DNA of 64,000 bases from Streptomyces sp. ISL-98 (GCF_018614055.1 NZ_JAGGPB010000016.1:1-64000); one strand, 5' to 3'. Positions 25,463-35,457 are shown, numbered from the stretch's first letter. Notes: generated by a model from the sequence alone, not told the origin. Numbers and translations are program-made.

Positions 25463-27067
25463 ATGGCGGCCACTGGATCCGAGAAGCAGGGGACGAAGGC
25501 GTTCTACGTCACGACCCCGATTTACTACGTCAACGACGCTCCTCACCTGGGCCACGCCTACACGACCGTTGCAGGGGACGTGCTCACGCGCTGGCACCGT
25601 CAGCGCGGCGAGAAGGTGTGGTACCTCACCGGCACGGACGAGCACGGTCAGAAGATCATGCGCACTGCCGAAGCGAACGGCGTCAGCCCGCAGGAGTGGT
25701 GCGACAAGCTCGTCGAGGAGGCCTGGAAGCCCCTCTGGGAGCACCTCAACATCGCGAACGACGACTTCATCCGTACGACGGAGAAGCGGCACACGGACCG
25801 TGTGCAGGAGTTCGTGCAGGACCTGTACGACAAGGGCGAGATCTACAAGGGCGGGTACGAAGGCCCGTACTGCGTGGGCTGCGAGGAGTACAAGCTCCCC
25901 GGCGATCTGATCGAGGACGAGCAGGGCGTGAAGCTCTGCCCGGTCCACAAGAAGCCGGTGGAGATCCTCAAGGAGGAGAACTACTTCTTCAAGCTCAGCG
26001 AGTACGGCCCGAAGCTGCTGGAGTTCTACGAGCAGAACCCCGGCTTCATCCAGCCCGAGTCCGCCCGCAACGAGGTCGTGAACTTCGTCAAGCAGGGCAT
26101 GCAGGACCTCTCGATCTCGCGCTCCACGTTCGACTGGGGCATCCCGATCCCGTGGGACGAGAAGCACGTCATCTACGTGTGGGTCGACGCGCTCCTCAAT
26201 TACGCGACGGCCGTCGGCTACAACGAGAACCCGGCGAAGTTCGACGAGACATTCCCCGCCGACGTGCACCTCATCGGCAAGGACATCCTCCGCTTCCACG
26301 CGATCATCTGGCCCGCCATGCTGATGGCGCAGGGCCTGCCGGTCCCCGGCCGGGTCGCGGCCAACGGCTGGCTGATGGTCGGCGGCGAGAAGATGTCGAA
26401 GTCGAACCTGACCGGCATCAAGCCGCAGGACCTCACGTCCCACTTCGGCGTCGACGCGTACCGCTGGTACTTCCTGCGCGCCATCGCCTTCGGCCAGGAC
26501 GGCTCCTTCTCGTGGGAGGACTTCACCGCCCGCTACACCTCCGAGCTCGCCAACGACTACGGCAACCTCGCCTCGCGCGTGGCCGCCATGGTCGGCAAGT
26601 ACTTCGGCGGCGCGCTGCCGGCGGCGACGGCGGCCGGTGACGCGGAGAAGGCGGTCCACGACGGGCTCGCCAAGGCGGTCGCCGAGGCCGACCGGAAGAT
26701 CGGCGAGGAGCTGGATTACCAGGGCGGCATCCTGGCGGTCTTCGACTTCGTGAAGCAGGTCAACGGCTACATCACGGAGCAGGAGCCGTGGAAGGTCGCC
26801 AAGGACGATTCGCCGGAGGGCCAGGCCCGCCTCGCGACGATCCTCTACACGGCCGCCGAGTCGCTGCGCGCCATGGCCGTCCTGCTCAACCCCGTCATGC
26901 CGGAGACCTCCCAGAAGCTGTGGGACTCCCTCGGTGCGGAGGCCCCGCTGGGCGCCCTCGCCGACCAGCGGGTCCAGGACGCGGGCACATGGGGGCAGCT
27001 CCCGGCGGGCGCGACGGTGACGAAGGGCGCGGTGCTGTTCCCGCGCCTGGAGGAGCCGAAAGCCTGA
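25463..27067 (+). CDS. metG: Methionyl-tRNA synthetase
   Basis: 534 residues, class I synthetase that charges tRNA-Met. The HIGH motif appears as HLGH at residues 28-31, KMSKS at 310-314. The connective domain carries CVGC and CPVH, a single zinc knuckle. The anticodon-binding helical domain follows (ELANDYGNLASRVAAMV...). There is no C-terminal tRNA-binding EMAP-like extension, so this is the short form. ATG 25463 is chosen to match the family N-terminus; the 11 upstream codons are not conserved. It ends 25 nt before a strong terminator. Confidence 0.97.
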   Translation: MAATGSEKQGTKAFYVTTPIYYVNDAPHLGHAYTTVAGDVLTRWHRQRGEKVWYLTGTDEHGQKIMRTAEANGVSPQEWCDKLVEEAWKPLWEHLNIANDDFIRTTEKRHTDRVQEFVQDLYDKGEIYKGGYEGPYCVGCEEYKLPGDLIEDEQGVKLCPVHKKPVEILKEENYFFKLSEYGPKLLEFYEQNPGFIQPESARNEVVNFVKQGMQDLSISRSTFDWGIPIPWDEKHVIYVWVDALLNYATAVGYNENPAKFDETFPADVHLIGKDILRFHAIIWPAMLMAQGLPVPGRVAANGWLMVGGEKMSKSNLTGIKPQDLTSHFGVDAYRWYFLRAIAFGQDGSFSWEDFTARYTSELANDYGNLASRVAAMVGKYFGGALPAATAAGDAEKAVHDGLAKAVAEADRKIGEELDYQGGILAVFDFVKQVNGYITEQEPWKVAKDDSPEGQARLATILYTAAESLRAMAVLLNPVMPETSQKLWDSLGAEAPLGALADQRVQDAGTWGQLPAGATVTKGAVLFPRLEEPKA

Positions 27068-27092
27068 CGTACGGACCTTGACCGTACGGACT

Positions 27093-27131
27093 ACGAAGGG
27101 CCGGGACCTGGGCAGGTCCCGGCCCCTTCGT
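27093..27131 (+). terminator. Terminator after metG
   Basis: ACGAAGGG-CCGGGACCTG pairs with CAGGTCCCGGCCCCTTCGT around a GG loop, with one bulged base: an 18-bp stem 25 nt after the metG stop. Confidence 0.85.
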
Positions 27132-27347
27132 CGTCCGCCCTCGCTCAGATGTCACATACCCCCGTCATATGCGCTTTTTACAGAGTTTCTTGTCACGACC
27201 GATTGCGGCAGAGGCGGCTCACGTCATACGGTCAGCCGCCGAGCCTCTTCGCCATCGCACACCCCCCACGCGGATGCGAGGAGACCGGCGTCCCCAAGAC
27301 GGCTTCCCCCGAGCCGATCGCCCCTCCCCGCCAGGAGCCCCGCAACC

Positions 27348-29435
27348 GTGCCCTTTGCCGGAAGCATTCCACGCCGCATCATGCAGCTGTCCGCGCTGCT
27401 CGCGATGTTCGCGGTATTCACAGCCCAGCTGGTCAGCGCGCTGCTGGCCTGGGTTCCGATGTTCGTCGTCGCCTCCGCCGCAGGCCTCGCACTCGATCTG
27501 TATCTGCAGCACAGACGTCCCCTGCTGCTCTCGATCCTGAGCAAGGTCCGCTTCGACGTCACCGTCCGGCAGCTGCTGCGCGACATGCTGATCGTGGTCG
27601 GCCTGCTGCGCATCGACGACGTCCACCCGTTGCGTGAGCAAGCCCCGCTGACGAGCGCGCTGCTCTGCGTCTACGGACTGCATTTCGCCTGCCAGGCGGT
27701 CGCCGTGCTGGTCCGGCGCACCCGCACGCTGCCTCTCGTCACCCGCAACATCGACGCCTCGGCGCTGCGGCCCTCCGCCGCTCCGCCGCGGATCCTGGCC
27801 CGCCGCCCCGGCCACCGGCTGCTGACCTTCTCGGTGCCCGCCACCACGGGCCTGCTGGTCACGGCGGTCACCGGTGAGGTGTACGGCGGCGCTGTCGGCG
27901 TCGGTGTCTCCATCGTGCTGATGGCCGCCGGCACCGGCCGTCTGGCCACCTGGCTGCTGCCGAAGAAGCGGCCCGCGAACCAAGAGCAGACCCTGGAGTG
28001 GCTGGACGGCTGGCTGGCGGAGTACCGGCCGACCGTGGCCATGTACTTCTCCGGCGGCACCACGTCCGCGTACCAGGCGATCATGTGGCTCTCCACACTG
28101 TCCGCGCTGGACGGCAAGCCGCTGATCGTGCTGCGTGAGCGCTTCATGGTGCAGAAGATCCAGGCCACGGACGTGCCGATCATCTGCATCCCCAAGGTCG
28201 CGCACATGTTCGCGCTCGAGGACTCGACGCTGCGGATGATGCTGCACCCGGCGAACTCCGGCAAGACGTCGCAGGTCCTGCGCATCCCCTCCATCAAGCA
28301 CGCCTTCACCAACCACGGCGAGAGCGACAAACTGTCCAGCTGCAACCCGTACGCCAAGGCGTACGACGAGGTCTGGGTGGCCGGCCCGGCGGCGCGCGAG
28401 CGCTACCAGCTCGCCGAGATAGGCGTGGCGGACAAGGACGTGGTGGAGGTGGGCCGCCCCCAGCTGGCCCCGATCCGGCCCTGGACGGGCGCCCCCGAAG
28501 GCACGTACACGACGGTGCTGTACGCCCCCACCTGGGAGGGCTGGGACGGCAACCCCGGCAACACCTCGGTCGTCCTGGCCGGTGAGAACCTGGTCCGCGC
28601 GCTCCTCGACGACGACGGCGTACGGCTGCTCTACAAGCCGCACCCGATGACCGGCTCCGTCGACCCCGAGGCGGGCGCCGCCGACCGGCGCATCCGCGCG
28701 ATGATCGCCGAGGCCGCCGCCAGGCGCTCGGGCCCCCGCCCCGACCTCGGGGCCACCGCCGAACTCGCCCGCCGCACGGCCGAGCTCGACCGGCTCACCA
28801 GCAGCGACTTCCGCACCGGCGCGGACGAGCTGGAGCGGATGATGCTGCAGGGCACGCCCGAGGAGGACCGCGCGGCGGTCGTCGCGGCGGCCACGGAGGC
28901 CTGGGAGGCGGCCTACTGGGCGTCGTTCCCCGAGTGGGAGCACCGGATCGTCGTCACCGCGCGCCCCGGCATCTACAGCTGCTTCAACCAGGCCGACCTG
29001 CTGATCAGCGATGTGTCGAGCGTCGTCTCGGACTACCTGCACAGCGAGAAGCCGTACGCCGTGGCCAACACCTCCGGCATGCCGGAGGAGGAGTTCCGTG
29101 CCGCCTTCCCGACCGTACGGGCCGCCGCCGTCCTCACCCCGGACGCGTCCGGCATCCCGGAGCTCCTGGAGTCCGTACGCCACCCGGAGAAGGACCCGTA
29201 CAAGCAGGCCCGCGCCGAGCTGAAGGAGCACCTCCTCGGCCCGTCCGATCCGCCCTCCCTGGTCCGCTTCAACGCGGCCGCCCTCGCCCTGTGCGCCAAG
29301 GCCGACGACCGCCGCGACCACATGACGCGCCGCCTCCTCCCGGGCATCCCGGGCCAGCGCGCGACCGGGTTCGAGGCCGTCTCCGCGGAGGTGGAGTCGG
29401 ATCCGAGCGGCTCCGAGGAGCCGGCCGACGCGTAA
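27348..29435 (+). CDS. CDP-glycerol glycerophosphotransferase-family protein (TagF/teichoic type)
   Basis: 695 residues. Four or five N-terminal membrane segments (about 10-200) precede a cytoplasmic glycerophosphotransferase domain with SIKHAFTNHGESDK, YAPTWEGWDG, LYKPHPM and, near the end, LLISDVSSVVSDYLHSEKPYAV. Such enzymes add glycerol-phosphate or related units to lipid-linked wall polymers. GTG 27348 follows CCAGGAGCCCC. Monocistronic: a terminator lies before it and a palindromic one after it. The acceptor polymer cannot be told from sequence. Confidence 0.85.
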   Translation: MPFAGSIPRRIMQLSALLAMFAVFTAQLVSALLAWVPMFVVASAAGLALDLYLQHRRPLLLSILSKVRFDVTVRQLLRDMLIVVGLLRIDDVHPLREQAPLTSALLCVYGLHFACQAVAVLVRRTRTLPLVTRNIDASALRPSAAPPRILARRPGHRLLTFSVPATTGLLVTAVTGEVYGGAVGVGVSIVLMAAGTGRLATWLLPKKRPANQEQTLEWLDGWLAEYRPTVAMYFSGGTTSAYQAIMWLSTLSALDGKPLIVLRERFMVQKIQATDVPIICIPKVAHMFALEDSTLRMMLHPANSGKTSQVLRIPSIKHAFTNHGESDKLSSCNPYAKAYDEVWVAGPAARERYQLAEIGVADKDVVEVGRPQLAPIRPWTGAPEGTYTTVLYAPTWEGWDGNPGNTSVVLAGENLVRALLDDDGVRLLYKPHPMTGSVDPEAGAADRRIRAMIAEAAARRSGPRPDLGATAELARRTAELDRLTSSDFRTGADELERMMLQGTPEEDRAAVVAAATEAWEAAYWASFPEWEHRIVVTARPGIYSCFNQADLLISDVSSVVSDYLHSEKPYAVANTSGMPEEEFRAAFPTVRAAAVLTPDASGIPELLESVRHPEKDPYKQARAELKEHLLGPSDPPSLVRFNAAALALCAKADDRRDHMTRRLLPGIPGQRATGFEAVSAEVESDPSGSEEPADA

Positions 29436-29450
29436 CGGCGCAACGCCAAA

Positions 29451-29480
29451 GGCCCCCGTACCGCGCGCGGTACGGGGGCC
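29451..29480. terminator. 30-bp palindromic terminator between convergent genes
   Basis: A perfect palindrome, arms 29451-29465 (GGCCCCCGTACCGCG) and 29466-29480, with AAA before and TTCGTT after. It serves both the teichoic-type gene and aspS. Confidence 0.9.
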
Positions 29481-29502
29481 TTCGTTCGAGCACTGCTCGT
29501 AA

Positions 29503-31278
29503 CTACTCGCCGGACTTGGCGGCCGGCGGCTTGCGCAGCGAGATGTTCAGCTCCCGCAGACGCGCCTCTTCCAGCACGGTCGGCGCACCCATCATCAGGT
29601 CCTGCGCGTTGCCGTTGAGCGGGAAGGCGATCGTCTCGCGGATGTTCGGCTCGTCGGCCAGCAGCATCACGATGCGGTCGATGCCCGGGGCGATGCCGCC
29701 GTGCGGCGGGGCGCCGAACTGGAAGGCGCGGAGCATGCCCGCGAACTCGCGCTCGACGGTCTCCTTCGAGTAGCCCGCGATCTCGAACGCCTTGAACATG
29801 ATCTCGGGCTCGTGGTTCCGGATGGCACCGGAGGACAGCTCGACACCGTTGCAGACGATGTCGTACTGCCAGCCCAGAATGTCCAGCGGGTCCTGGGTCT
29901 CAAGGGCCTCCAGGCCGCCCTGCGGCATGGAGAACGGGTTGTGCGAGAAGTCGATCTTCCCGGTGTCCTCGTCCGCCTCGTACATCGGGAAGTCGACGAT
30001 CCAGCAGAACCGGAAGACGCCCTCCTCGAAGTGACCGGCGCGCTTGGCGGCCTCGACACGGACCGCCGACATGATCTTGGAGACCTCGTCGAACTCGCCC
30101 GCGCCGAAGAAGATCGCGTGGCCGGGGGCCAGCGACAGACGCTCGGTGAGGACCTTGACGTTCTCCTCGGTGAGGAACTTGGCGATCGGGCCGGTCAGTT
30201 CGCCCTTCTCGCCGACGCGCACCCAGGCCAGGCCCTTCGCGCCGTGCTCGACGGCGTAGTCGCCGAGGCCGTCGAAGAACTTCCGCGACTGGCCCGCCGT
30301 GTCCGGCACGGGCAGCGCGCGGACGTGCTTGCCCGCGAAGGCCTTGAACTCCGAGCCCTCGAACACGTCCGAGATGTCGACGAGTTCGAGCTGGGCGCGC
30401 AGGTCCGGCTTGTCGTTGCCGTACTTCATGATCGCCTCGCGGAACGGGATCCGCGGGAACGGCGATGTGACGTGGCGGCCGTTGCCGAACTCCTCGAAGA
30501 GCTGGGTCATCAGCTTCTCGATCGGCTGGAAGACGTCCTCCTGCTCGACGAAGCTCATCTCCACGTCGAGCTGGTAGAACTCGCCCGGCGAGCGGTCGGC
30601 GCGGGCGTCCTCGTCGCGGAAGCACGGCGCGATCTGGAAGTAGCGGTCGAAGCCCGAGATCATCAGCAGCTGCTTGAACTGCTGCGGCGCCTGCGGCAGC
30701 GCGTAGAACTTGCCCGGGTTCAGGCGGGACGGCACCACGAAGTCGCGGGCGCCCTCGGGGGACGTCGCCGTCAGGATCGGGGTCGCCATCTCGTTGAAGC
30801 CCAGCGCCGTCATCTTGTGCCGGATGGCCGAGATGACGGCCGTACGCAGCATGATGTTGCGGTGCATGCGCTCGCGGCGCAGGTCGAGGAAGCGGTACTC
30901 GAGACGCCGCTCCTCGCCCACCCCGTCGTCGGTGTTGATCTGGAACGGCAGCTGCTGCGCGGCTCCCAGCAGCTCGACCGCGGAGACCTCGACCTCGATC
31001 TCGCCGGTGGGCAGCTCGGGGTTCACGTTGTCGGCGCCGCGCGAGACGACCTTGCCGTCGACGCGGACGACCGACTCCTTGTTCACCTTGTCGAGGGCCT
31101 CGTACGCGGGAGTGCCGGGCCGGGCGACGAGCTGCGTGATGCCGTAGTGATCGCGCAGATCGATGAAGAGGATGCCACCCAGGTCTCGGCGATTGTGCAG
31201 CCAGCCGCTCAGCCGGACGTCTGCGGCGACGTCAGAGGCGCGGAGCTCGCCGCAGGTGTGGGACCTGTACCGATGCAT
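29503..31278 (-). CDS. aspS: Aspartyl-tRNA synthetase
   Basis: 591 residues, bacterial-type class IIb synthetase. N-terminal OB-fold ([23 protein letters not shown]), class II motif 2 with [24 protein letters not shown], the GAD insertion and motif 3 [26 protein letters not shown] are all in place. The bacterial type can be discriminating or also charge tRNA-Asn. Start ATG 31278 matches the family ([13 protein letters not shown]). Its leader holds an 11-bp inverted repeat. Convergent with the gene on its 3' side and divergent from the SpoIIE-type regulator. Confidence 0.97.
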   Translation of the reverse strand: MHRYRSHTCGELRASDVAADVRLSGWLHNRRDLGGILFIDLRDHYGITQLVARPGTPAYEALDKVNKESVVRVDGKVVSRGADNVNPELPTGEIEVEVSAVELLGAAQQLPFQINTDDGVGEERRLEYRFLDLRRERMHRNIMLRTAVISAIRHKMTALGFNEMATPILTATSPEGARDFVVPSRLNPGKFYALPQAPQQFKQLLMISGFDRYFQIAPCFRDEDARADRSPGEFYQLDVEMSFVEQEDVFQPIEKLMTQLFEEFGNGRHVTSPFPRIPFREAIMKYGNDKPDLRAQLELVDISDVFEGSEFKAFAGKHVRALPVPDTAGQSRKFFDGLGDYAVEHGAKGLAWVRVGEKGELTGPIAKFLTEENVKVLTERLSLAPGHAIFFGAGEFDEVSKIMSAVRVEAAKRAGHFEEGVFRFCWIVDFPMYEADEDTGKIDFSHNPFSMPQGGLEALETQDPLDILGWQYDIVCNGVELSSGAIRNHEPEIMFKAFEIAGYSKETVEREFAGMLRAFQFGAPPHGGIAPGIDRIVMLLADEPNIRETIAFPLNGNAQDLMMGAPTVLEEARLRELNISLRKPPAAKSGE

Positions 31279-31354
31279 CGTCGTTCATCCAGCCTTCGGG
31301 ATTCGGGGTTGTCACAGCCACCCCAGGTTACCGCCCAGCCGCACACCCTTTTCT

Positions 31355-31380
31355 TTGCAAGGCCTTCGGAGGCCTTGCAA
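31355..31380. promoter_or_regulatory. 11-bp inverted repeat between aspS and the SpoIIE-type gene
   Basis: TTGCAAGGCCT (31355-31365), loop TCGG, AGGCCTTGCAA (31370-31380). It lies 75 nt upstream of aspS and 45 nt upstream of the divergent gene. On the minus strand it is followed by an A-rich rather than T-rich run, so an operator or leader hairpin is likelier than a terminator. Confidence 0.5.
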
Positions 31381-31425
31381 GTCCCTTCGGAGGCCGGACC
31401 GGCCGCGACCTGTAAAGATGAACCA

Positions 31426-33615
31426 ATGCGTACCGAGGAGATCCTGGCCGCCGTCGCGACCGGCCTTTGGCGCTGGGACAACGCATCCGGGATCGTCACC
31501 CTCGACGCGGAGGCCGCCCGGCTGCTGGGGCTGCCCGCCGAGCAGACGTGCCTGCCCGAGGCGGCCGTACGCTCCCGTTTTCATCCCGTCGACTGGAACG
31601 AGATCAACGGGGTCGTGAATCTCGCGGTCGCGGAAGGCACCCTCGCCGAGGCCAGGCTCCGCATCATGGATGTGGAAGGCCGGCTGCTTAGGACCGTACG
31701 CAGCCGCTCCAAGCCGGTCGTCGACGGCAGCGACTACCAGCTGTTCGGCACCATCCAGGAAGTCGCCGAACCCCAGCCCGGCACCGCCGCCCACACACCC
31801 ATTACCGGCGACTGGCGCCGCTCCCGCGAGGCGTTCCTGCTCGACGCGGGCCGCGCGCTGGCCGAGGCCCGGTCCACCGCCGAGGTACTGCGGGTCGCCG
31901 CGTCCCTGTCGATGCCCGGATTCTCGCCGGACAGCCTCGCGGTCTTCGGCTCGTCGGGCGGCCGGATCACGGTCATCGGGCAGCACGGTTACAGCCCCGG
32001 AGAAGACCCTCCGTTCGCCGACATGCTGCTGGGTACGGACCATCCGGCGGCCGAGGTCGTACGTACCGGGCGGGCCATCTACCTCCCGTCGCCCGAGGAG
32101 TACAGCCGCCGCTACCCCGCGGGCCGCCCCCTCGCCGCGGACACGGAACCCCGCACACCGCGCACCCCCCGCTCGTGGGCCTTCGTCCCGTTGACCGTGG
32201 CCGGCAGCACCCTGGGCGCCTGGATGGCGGGCTTCGCGCACCCCGTGGCCTTCACCCCCGACGAGCGCTCCGTCCTGACCACGGTCGCCAGGATGGTCGC
32301 GCAGGCCCTCGCGCGGGCCGGAGCCGCCGAGACCGAGCGCGAGCTGTCGCAGGGCCTCCAGCGGTCGATGATGCCGACGCTGGGCCCGGAGATCCCCGGC
32401 ATGACGGTCGCCGCGCGGTACGTCCCGACCGGTGGCGGGCTCCAGGTCGGCGGCGACTGGTACGACATGATCCCGCTGCCCAGCGGGCGCATCGCGCTGG
32501 TCATCGGCGACGTACAGGGGCACGACGTACGGGCGGCCGGGCTGATGGGCCAGCTCCGGATCGCGCTGCGGGCGTACGCCTCCGAGGGGCACCGCCCCGA
32601 CGCCGTCCTGTCCCGGGCCTCCCGCTTCCTGCACGGGCTGCACGATCTTCCCGGGGCGGACACCTACAGCCCCGGCGACCACTCCAGTCCGCGCTTCGCG
32701 ACCTGCCTCTACATCGAGGCCGACCCCGCCACCGGCCTCCTCGACATCGCCCGCGCGGGCCACCCCGACCCGGCGGTCCGGATGAGCGACGGGACGGTGC
32801 TGGTGCGGCCCACCGCGGGCGGGCTGCCGCTGGGCATCGACCCGGACACGGACTATCCGACGACGCGGCTCATCCTCGAACCCGGCGAGACGATCATGAT
32901 CTGTACGGACGGGCTCATAGAGACCGGCGGCCATGATCTCGACACCGGATGGGCCAGGCTCCGCAGGATCATGGAGGAGCACTCGGGCGACAACCTGGAG
33001 AAGCTCGCCGACGCCCTGGTCGCCGCCGTGCACGGCCCCTCCTCGCACCACACCACCGGCCCCCTCGTGGACCGCCGCGAGGACGACATCGCACTGCTGC
33101 TGCTCTGCCGCGAAGGCGCGGGTTGCGGCTGCGGGGCGGGCTCGTCGACGACGCTGCTCGCGCCCGCCCGGCGTACCGCGATGACCGTGGCTCAGGCCGA
33201 GCCGGAACGTGTCGCTGTGGCCCGGCAACAGCTGCGGGACCTGCTGCACGACTGGGCGGACGAGGAGCAGGTCGACGCGGGCGTGCTCATGGTCTCCGAG
33301 ATGGTCACCAACGTCCTGGTCCACACCGACGGCGACGCGCTGCTGGTCGTCGAGGCGACGGGCGAGCCGGGCGAGCGCCTGCTCAGGGTCGAGGTGGCGG
33401 ACGCCAGCGACGAGCTGCCGCACAGGCGGCGCCCCGGCGAGATGGCGTCCAGCGGGCGCGGCCTGGTGCTGATGGAGATGCTCGCGGACACGTGGGGGGT
33501 GGACCCCAGGGGCGACGGCAAGTGCATCTGGTTCGAGCTCTACGAGGCGGGCGCTTCCGGGGGTTTCGCAGACCCTGTGGGTTCCGTAGGCGGCTCCGCG
33601 GGCCCGGCTTCGTAG
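31426..33615 (+). CDS. PAS-GAF-SpoIIE phosphatase with C-terminal RsbW-like ATPase
   Basis: 729 residues. Order: PAS-like region (1-115), GAF domain (about 145-300), PP2C/SpoIIE phosphatase (about 310-555; GLQRSMMPTLGPEIPGM, VGGDWYDMIPLPSGR, DGLIETGGHDLDTG, DDIALLLL) and a HATPase_c domain (about 590-715; VSEMVTNVLVHTDGD, GRGLVLMEMLADTWG). This joins the anti-anti-sigma phosphatase and the anti-sigma kinase activities of partner-switching systems in one chain, sensing a small ligand by GAF/PAS. No sigma or STAS gene is adjacent. ATG 31426 is chosen; a much longer open frame upstream is antisense to aspS. Overlaps the convergent gene by 76 nt. Confidence 0.9.
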   Translation: MRTEEILAAVATGLWRWDNASGIVTLDAEAARLLGLPAEQTCLPEAAVRSRFHPVDWNEINGVVNLAVAEGTLAEARLRIMDVEGRLLRTVRSRSKPVVDGSDYQLFGTIQEVAEPQPGTAAHTPITGDWRRSREAFLLDAGRALAEARSTAEVLRVAASLSMPGFSPDSLAVFGSSGGRITVIGQHGYSPGEDPPFADMLLGTDHPAAEVVRTGRAIYLPSPEEYSRRYPAGRPLAADTEPRTPRTPRSWAFVPLTVAGSTLGAWMAGFAHPVAFTPDERSVLTTVARMVAQALARAGAAETERELSQGLQRSMMPTLGPEIPGMTVAARYVPTGGGLQVGGDWYDMIPLPSGRIALVIGDVQGHDVRAAGLMGQLRIALRAYASEGHRPDAVLSRASRFLHGLHDLPGADTYSPGDHSSPRFATCLYIEADPATGLLDIARAGHPDPAVRMSDGTVLVRPTAGGLPLGIDPDTDYPTTRLILEPGETIMICTDGLIETGGHDLDTGWARLRRIMEEHSGDNLEKLADALVAAVHGPSSHHTTGPLVDRREDDIALLLLCREGAGCGCGAGSSTTLLAPARRTAMTVAQAEPERVAVARQQLRDLLHDWADEEQVDAGVLMVSEMVTNVLVHTDGDALLVVEATGEPGERLLRVEVADASDELPHRRRPGEMASSGRGLVLMEMLADTWGVDPRGDGKCIWFELYEAGASGGFADPVGSVGGSAGPAS

Positions 33616-34646
33616 CGCGACCGGATCTCGGCGATCACCCCGAAGGCGGCCGCGGTGGCCGGTACGGCGAGCAGCATGCCGAGAATCCCGGCGACGGACG
33701 CCCCCGCCGTGATCGCCAGCATCACCACCGCCGGGTGCATCTGGACCGTACGGCTCTGGATCACAGGCTGGAGGACGTGCCCCTCCAGCACCTGTACGGC
33801 GAGGACCACCGCCAGCACCCACACCGCGATCGCGAATCCCCGGTCGGCGAACGCGACGAGGACGGCGACGGCGCCGGAGAGGAACGCGCCGAGGTAGGGG
33901 ATGTACGCCCCCATGAAGACCAGCGCACCGAGCCCCACCGCGCCGGGCACGCGGAGCACGAGCAGCCCGACGGTGATGCAGACGGCGTCGATGAGCGCGA
34001 TGAACGTGGTCCCGCGCATGAAGCCCTCGACCGCCCGGTACGCCCGCCGGGCCACCGCCTCGACGGTGTCACCGGCGGAGGGCGGCCCGAGCGAGCGCAG
34101 GGCGCCGGCGGCGCGGTCGGAGTCCCGCAAGAAGAAGAAGATCAGCAGCATCGCGAGAACGGCGGTGGCCATGATGCCGCCGACGATGCCGATCCCGGTG
34201 ATCACGCCGGAGGCGGCGGTTCCGCCGAACTTGGAGACGAGTTCCTTGAGGCTGGACGACATGTCGTCCAGGGAGGTCCCCCGGGCGCCGAGGCGTTCGA
34301 CGACGTCGGTGGCGGCCTGCTTGACGGAGGCGATGATCTGGTCGCCGCTGTCGATCAGCGCGCGGACGATGATGTATCCGGCCCCGCCGACGGCGGCGAC
34401 CACGGCGACACAGGTCAGCCCGGCCGCGAGCGACCGCTGGACCTTCATCTTGATGAGGCGGCGGTGGAGGGGGCCGAGGAGCGCGGTGCCGAGGATGGCG
34501 ATGAGTACGGGCGTTACGGCGGCCTGAAACGTGACGCACAGCGCGACCCCCACGGCGATGACCCCGCTGACGAGCAGCACGACGGCGCACCAGGCGGCGA
34601 TGCGGCGGGCGAAGTCGGGTAGGAGGGGTGTTCGGGTCGGGGCCAC
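33540..34646 (-). CDS. AI-2E family (PerM-type) exporter
   Basis: 368 residues with seven to eight membrane segments in the usual 3+4 pattern and the family motifs GYIIVRALIDSGDQIIASV, LRDSDRAAGALRSL and YIPYLGAFLSGAVAVLVAF plus EGHVLQPVIQSRTVQMHPAVV. Relatives transport autoinducer-2 or sodium/protons; substrate uncertain. GTG 34646 is the only in-frame start near the first segment. The C-terminal 25 residues (Pro/Glu-rich) overlap the convergent SpoIIE-type gene. Confidence 0.88.
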   Translation of the reverse strand: MAPTRTPLLPDFARRIAAWCAVVLLVSGVIAVGVALCVTFQAAVTPVLIAILGTALLGPLHRRLIKMKVQRSLAAGLTCVAVVAAVGGAGYIIVRALIDSGDQIIASVKQAATDVVERLGARGTSLDDMSSSLKELVSKFGGTAASGVITGIGIVGGIMATAVLAMLLIFFFLRDSDRAAGALRSLGPPSAGDTVEAVARRAYRAVEGFMRGTTFIALIDAVCITVGLLVLRVPGAVGLGALVFMGAYIPYLGAFLSGAVAVLVAFADRGFAIAVWVLAVVLAVQVLEGHVLQPVIQSRTVQMHPAVVMLAITAGASVAGILGMLLAVPATAAAFGVIAEIRSRYEAGPAEPPTEPTGSAKPPEAPAS

Positions 34647-34775
34647 GTCCCCACCCGACCACGCCCACCGGGGCGGGGCCCTTGGTGGGGACCCGCCCGA
34701 GTGAGAGTCCGGCCCGTGGGGCGCTTTGGGCGCTTTGAGGACCGCACCCGAAGGGTGTCCGGGGGCCCGGGGGCA

Positions 34776-35046
34776 GGTCGGGCCCCGCCAGTACGTACAC
34801 GACGCCGTTGAAGTCCTCACGCCACGGCAGCGTGATCTCGCACCCGGCGCCGGCGTCGCGTGAACCATGGCGATCGGGGTGTGGGTGATGCCGGGACCCT
34901 GGTGGCCGTCCAGCTCGCCGGCGATGACACGCAGGAGCGCACCGCCGTCCGGAGACATCAGCAGCTGCATGCGTCGCGGATGTCCTGGCACTTCGGCGCC
35001 ATCATCTTGCCCTTGGCCGGCAGGTTCACCCACACCTGCATCCGTC
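34776..35046 (-). pseudogene. Pirin pseudogene fragment
   Basis: On the minus strand the segment reads QVWVNLPAKGKMMAPKCQDIR, then (new frame) MQLLMSPDGGALLRVIAGEL and DGHQGPGITHTPIAMVHAT, then (new frame) TLPWREDFNGVVYVLAG. This follows the intact pirin gene at 42.2-43.2 kb almost residue by residue. Against that gene I see a 4-base deletion near 34970-34980 and a 1-base deletion near 34840. Both ends of the gene are missing. It lies directly left of the secreted-protein array, on the same strand as the intact copy right of it. Confidence 0.9.
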
Positions 35047-35140
35047 GGCATGGAATACCCCGGATGACTACTGCTAGTGTTCGTTCAGTCACGGTAGGCA
35101 ATCAGCCTCAACGTACATGCAATGAAGGACCGAGGGTTCC

Positions 35141-35392
35141 ATGCGTAAGTTTCAGCAGGCCATGATCGCAGCGGTGGCGGCCGGCGGTCTGACCGCCATC
35201 GGCGCCGCCGCCGGTACCGCCCACGCCCACGGCGGCGGCGGGCCGCAGGTGAACGACCTCTACCGCCCCTACCAGGAGTGCAGTCCGCAGACGGTGGCCG
35301 CGAGCGACCTCCCGATCGCCGCGCTCGGTCTCGCCGAGACCTTCGACACAACCTGCGGCCAGTACAACAAGGCCTTCACTCACTCTGACTGA
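35141..35392 (+). CDS. Small secreted Cys-pair protein, group B
   Basis: 83 residues: signal peptide MRKFQQAMIAAVAAGGLTAIGAAAGTAHA (about 1-29), then a short mature chain of about 54 residues with HGGGGPQVNDLYRPYQECSPQ, SDLPIAALGLAETFDTTCGQ and an end NKAFTHSD. Two cysteines. The same core (DLYxPxQECSPQ... PxAxLxxAET...CxQ) occurs in the larger protein at 39266-39748. The 17-nt leader GAAGGACCGAGGGTTCC abuts the ATG and is shared with two other genes in the array. First gene of the array; followed by a hairpin. Function unknown; SDLPIAALGL loosely recalls rodlin sequences. Confidence 0.75.
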   Translation: MRKFQQAMIAAVAAGGLTAIGAAAGTAHAHGGGGPQVNDLYRPYQECSPQTVAASDLPIAALGLAETFDTTCGQYNKAFTHSD

Positions 35393-35429
35393 GGTCGGCG
35401 GCGTAACTCGTGCAGGATGCTTTCCGCGA

Positions 35430-35457
35430 GCCCCTCGGGGTCACCCCCCGAAGGGGC
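35430..35457 (+). terminator. Hairpin after the first group B gene
   Basis: GCCCCTCGGGG pairs with CCCCGAAGGGGC (one bulge) about 40 nt after the stop. Confidence 0.55.

Noticed and set aside
29701..31425. Very long open plus-strand frame in phase with the SpoIIE-type gene
   Set aside because: It is antisense to aspS and open because of extreme GC codon bias; composition is low-complexity and matches no family.
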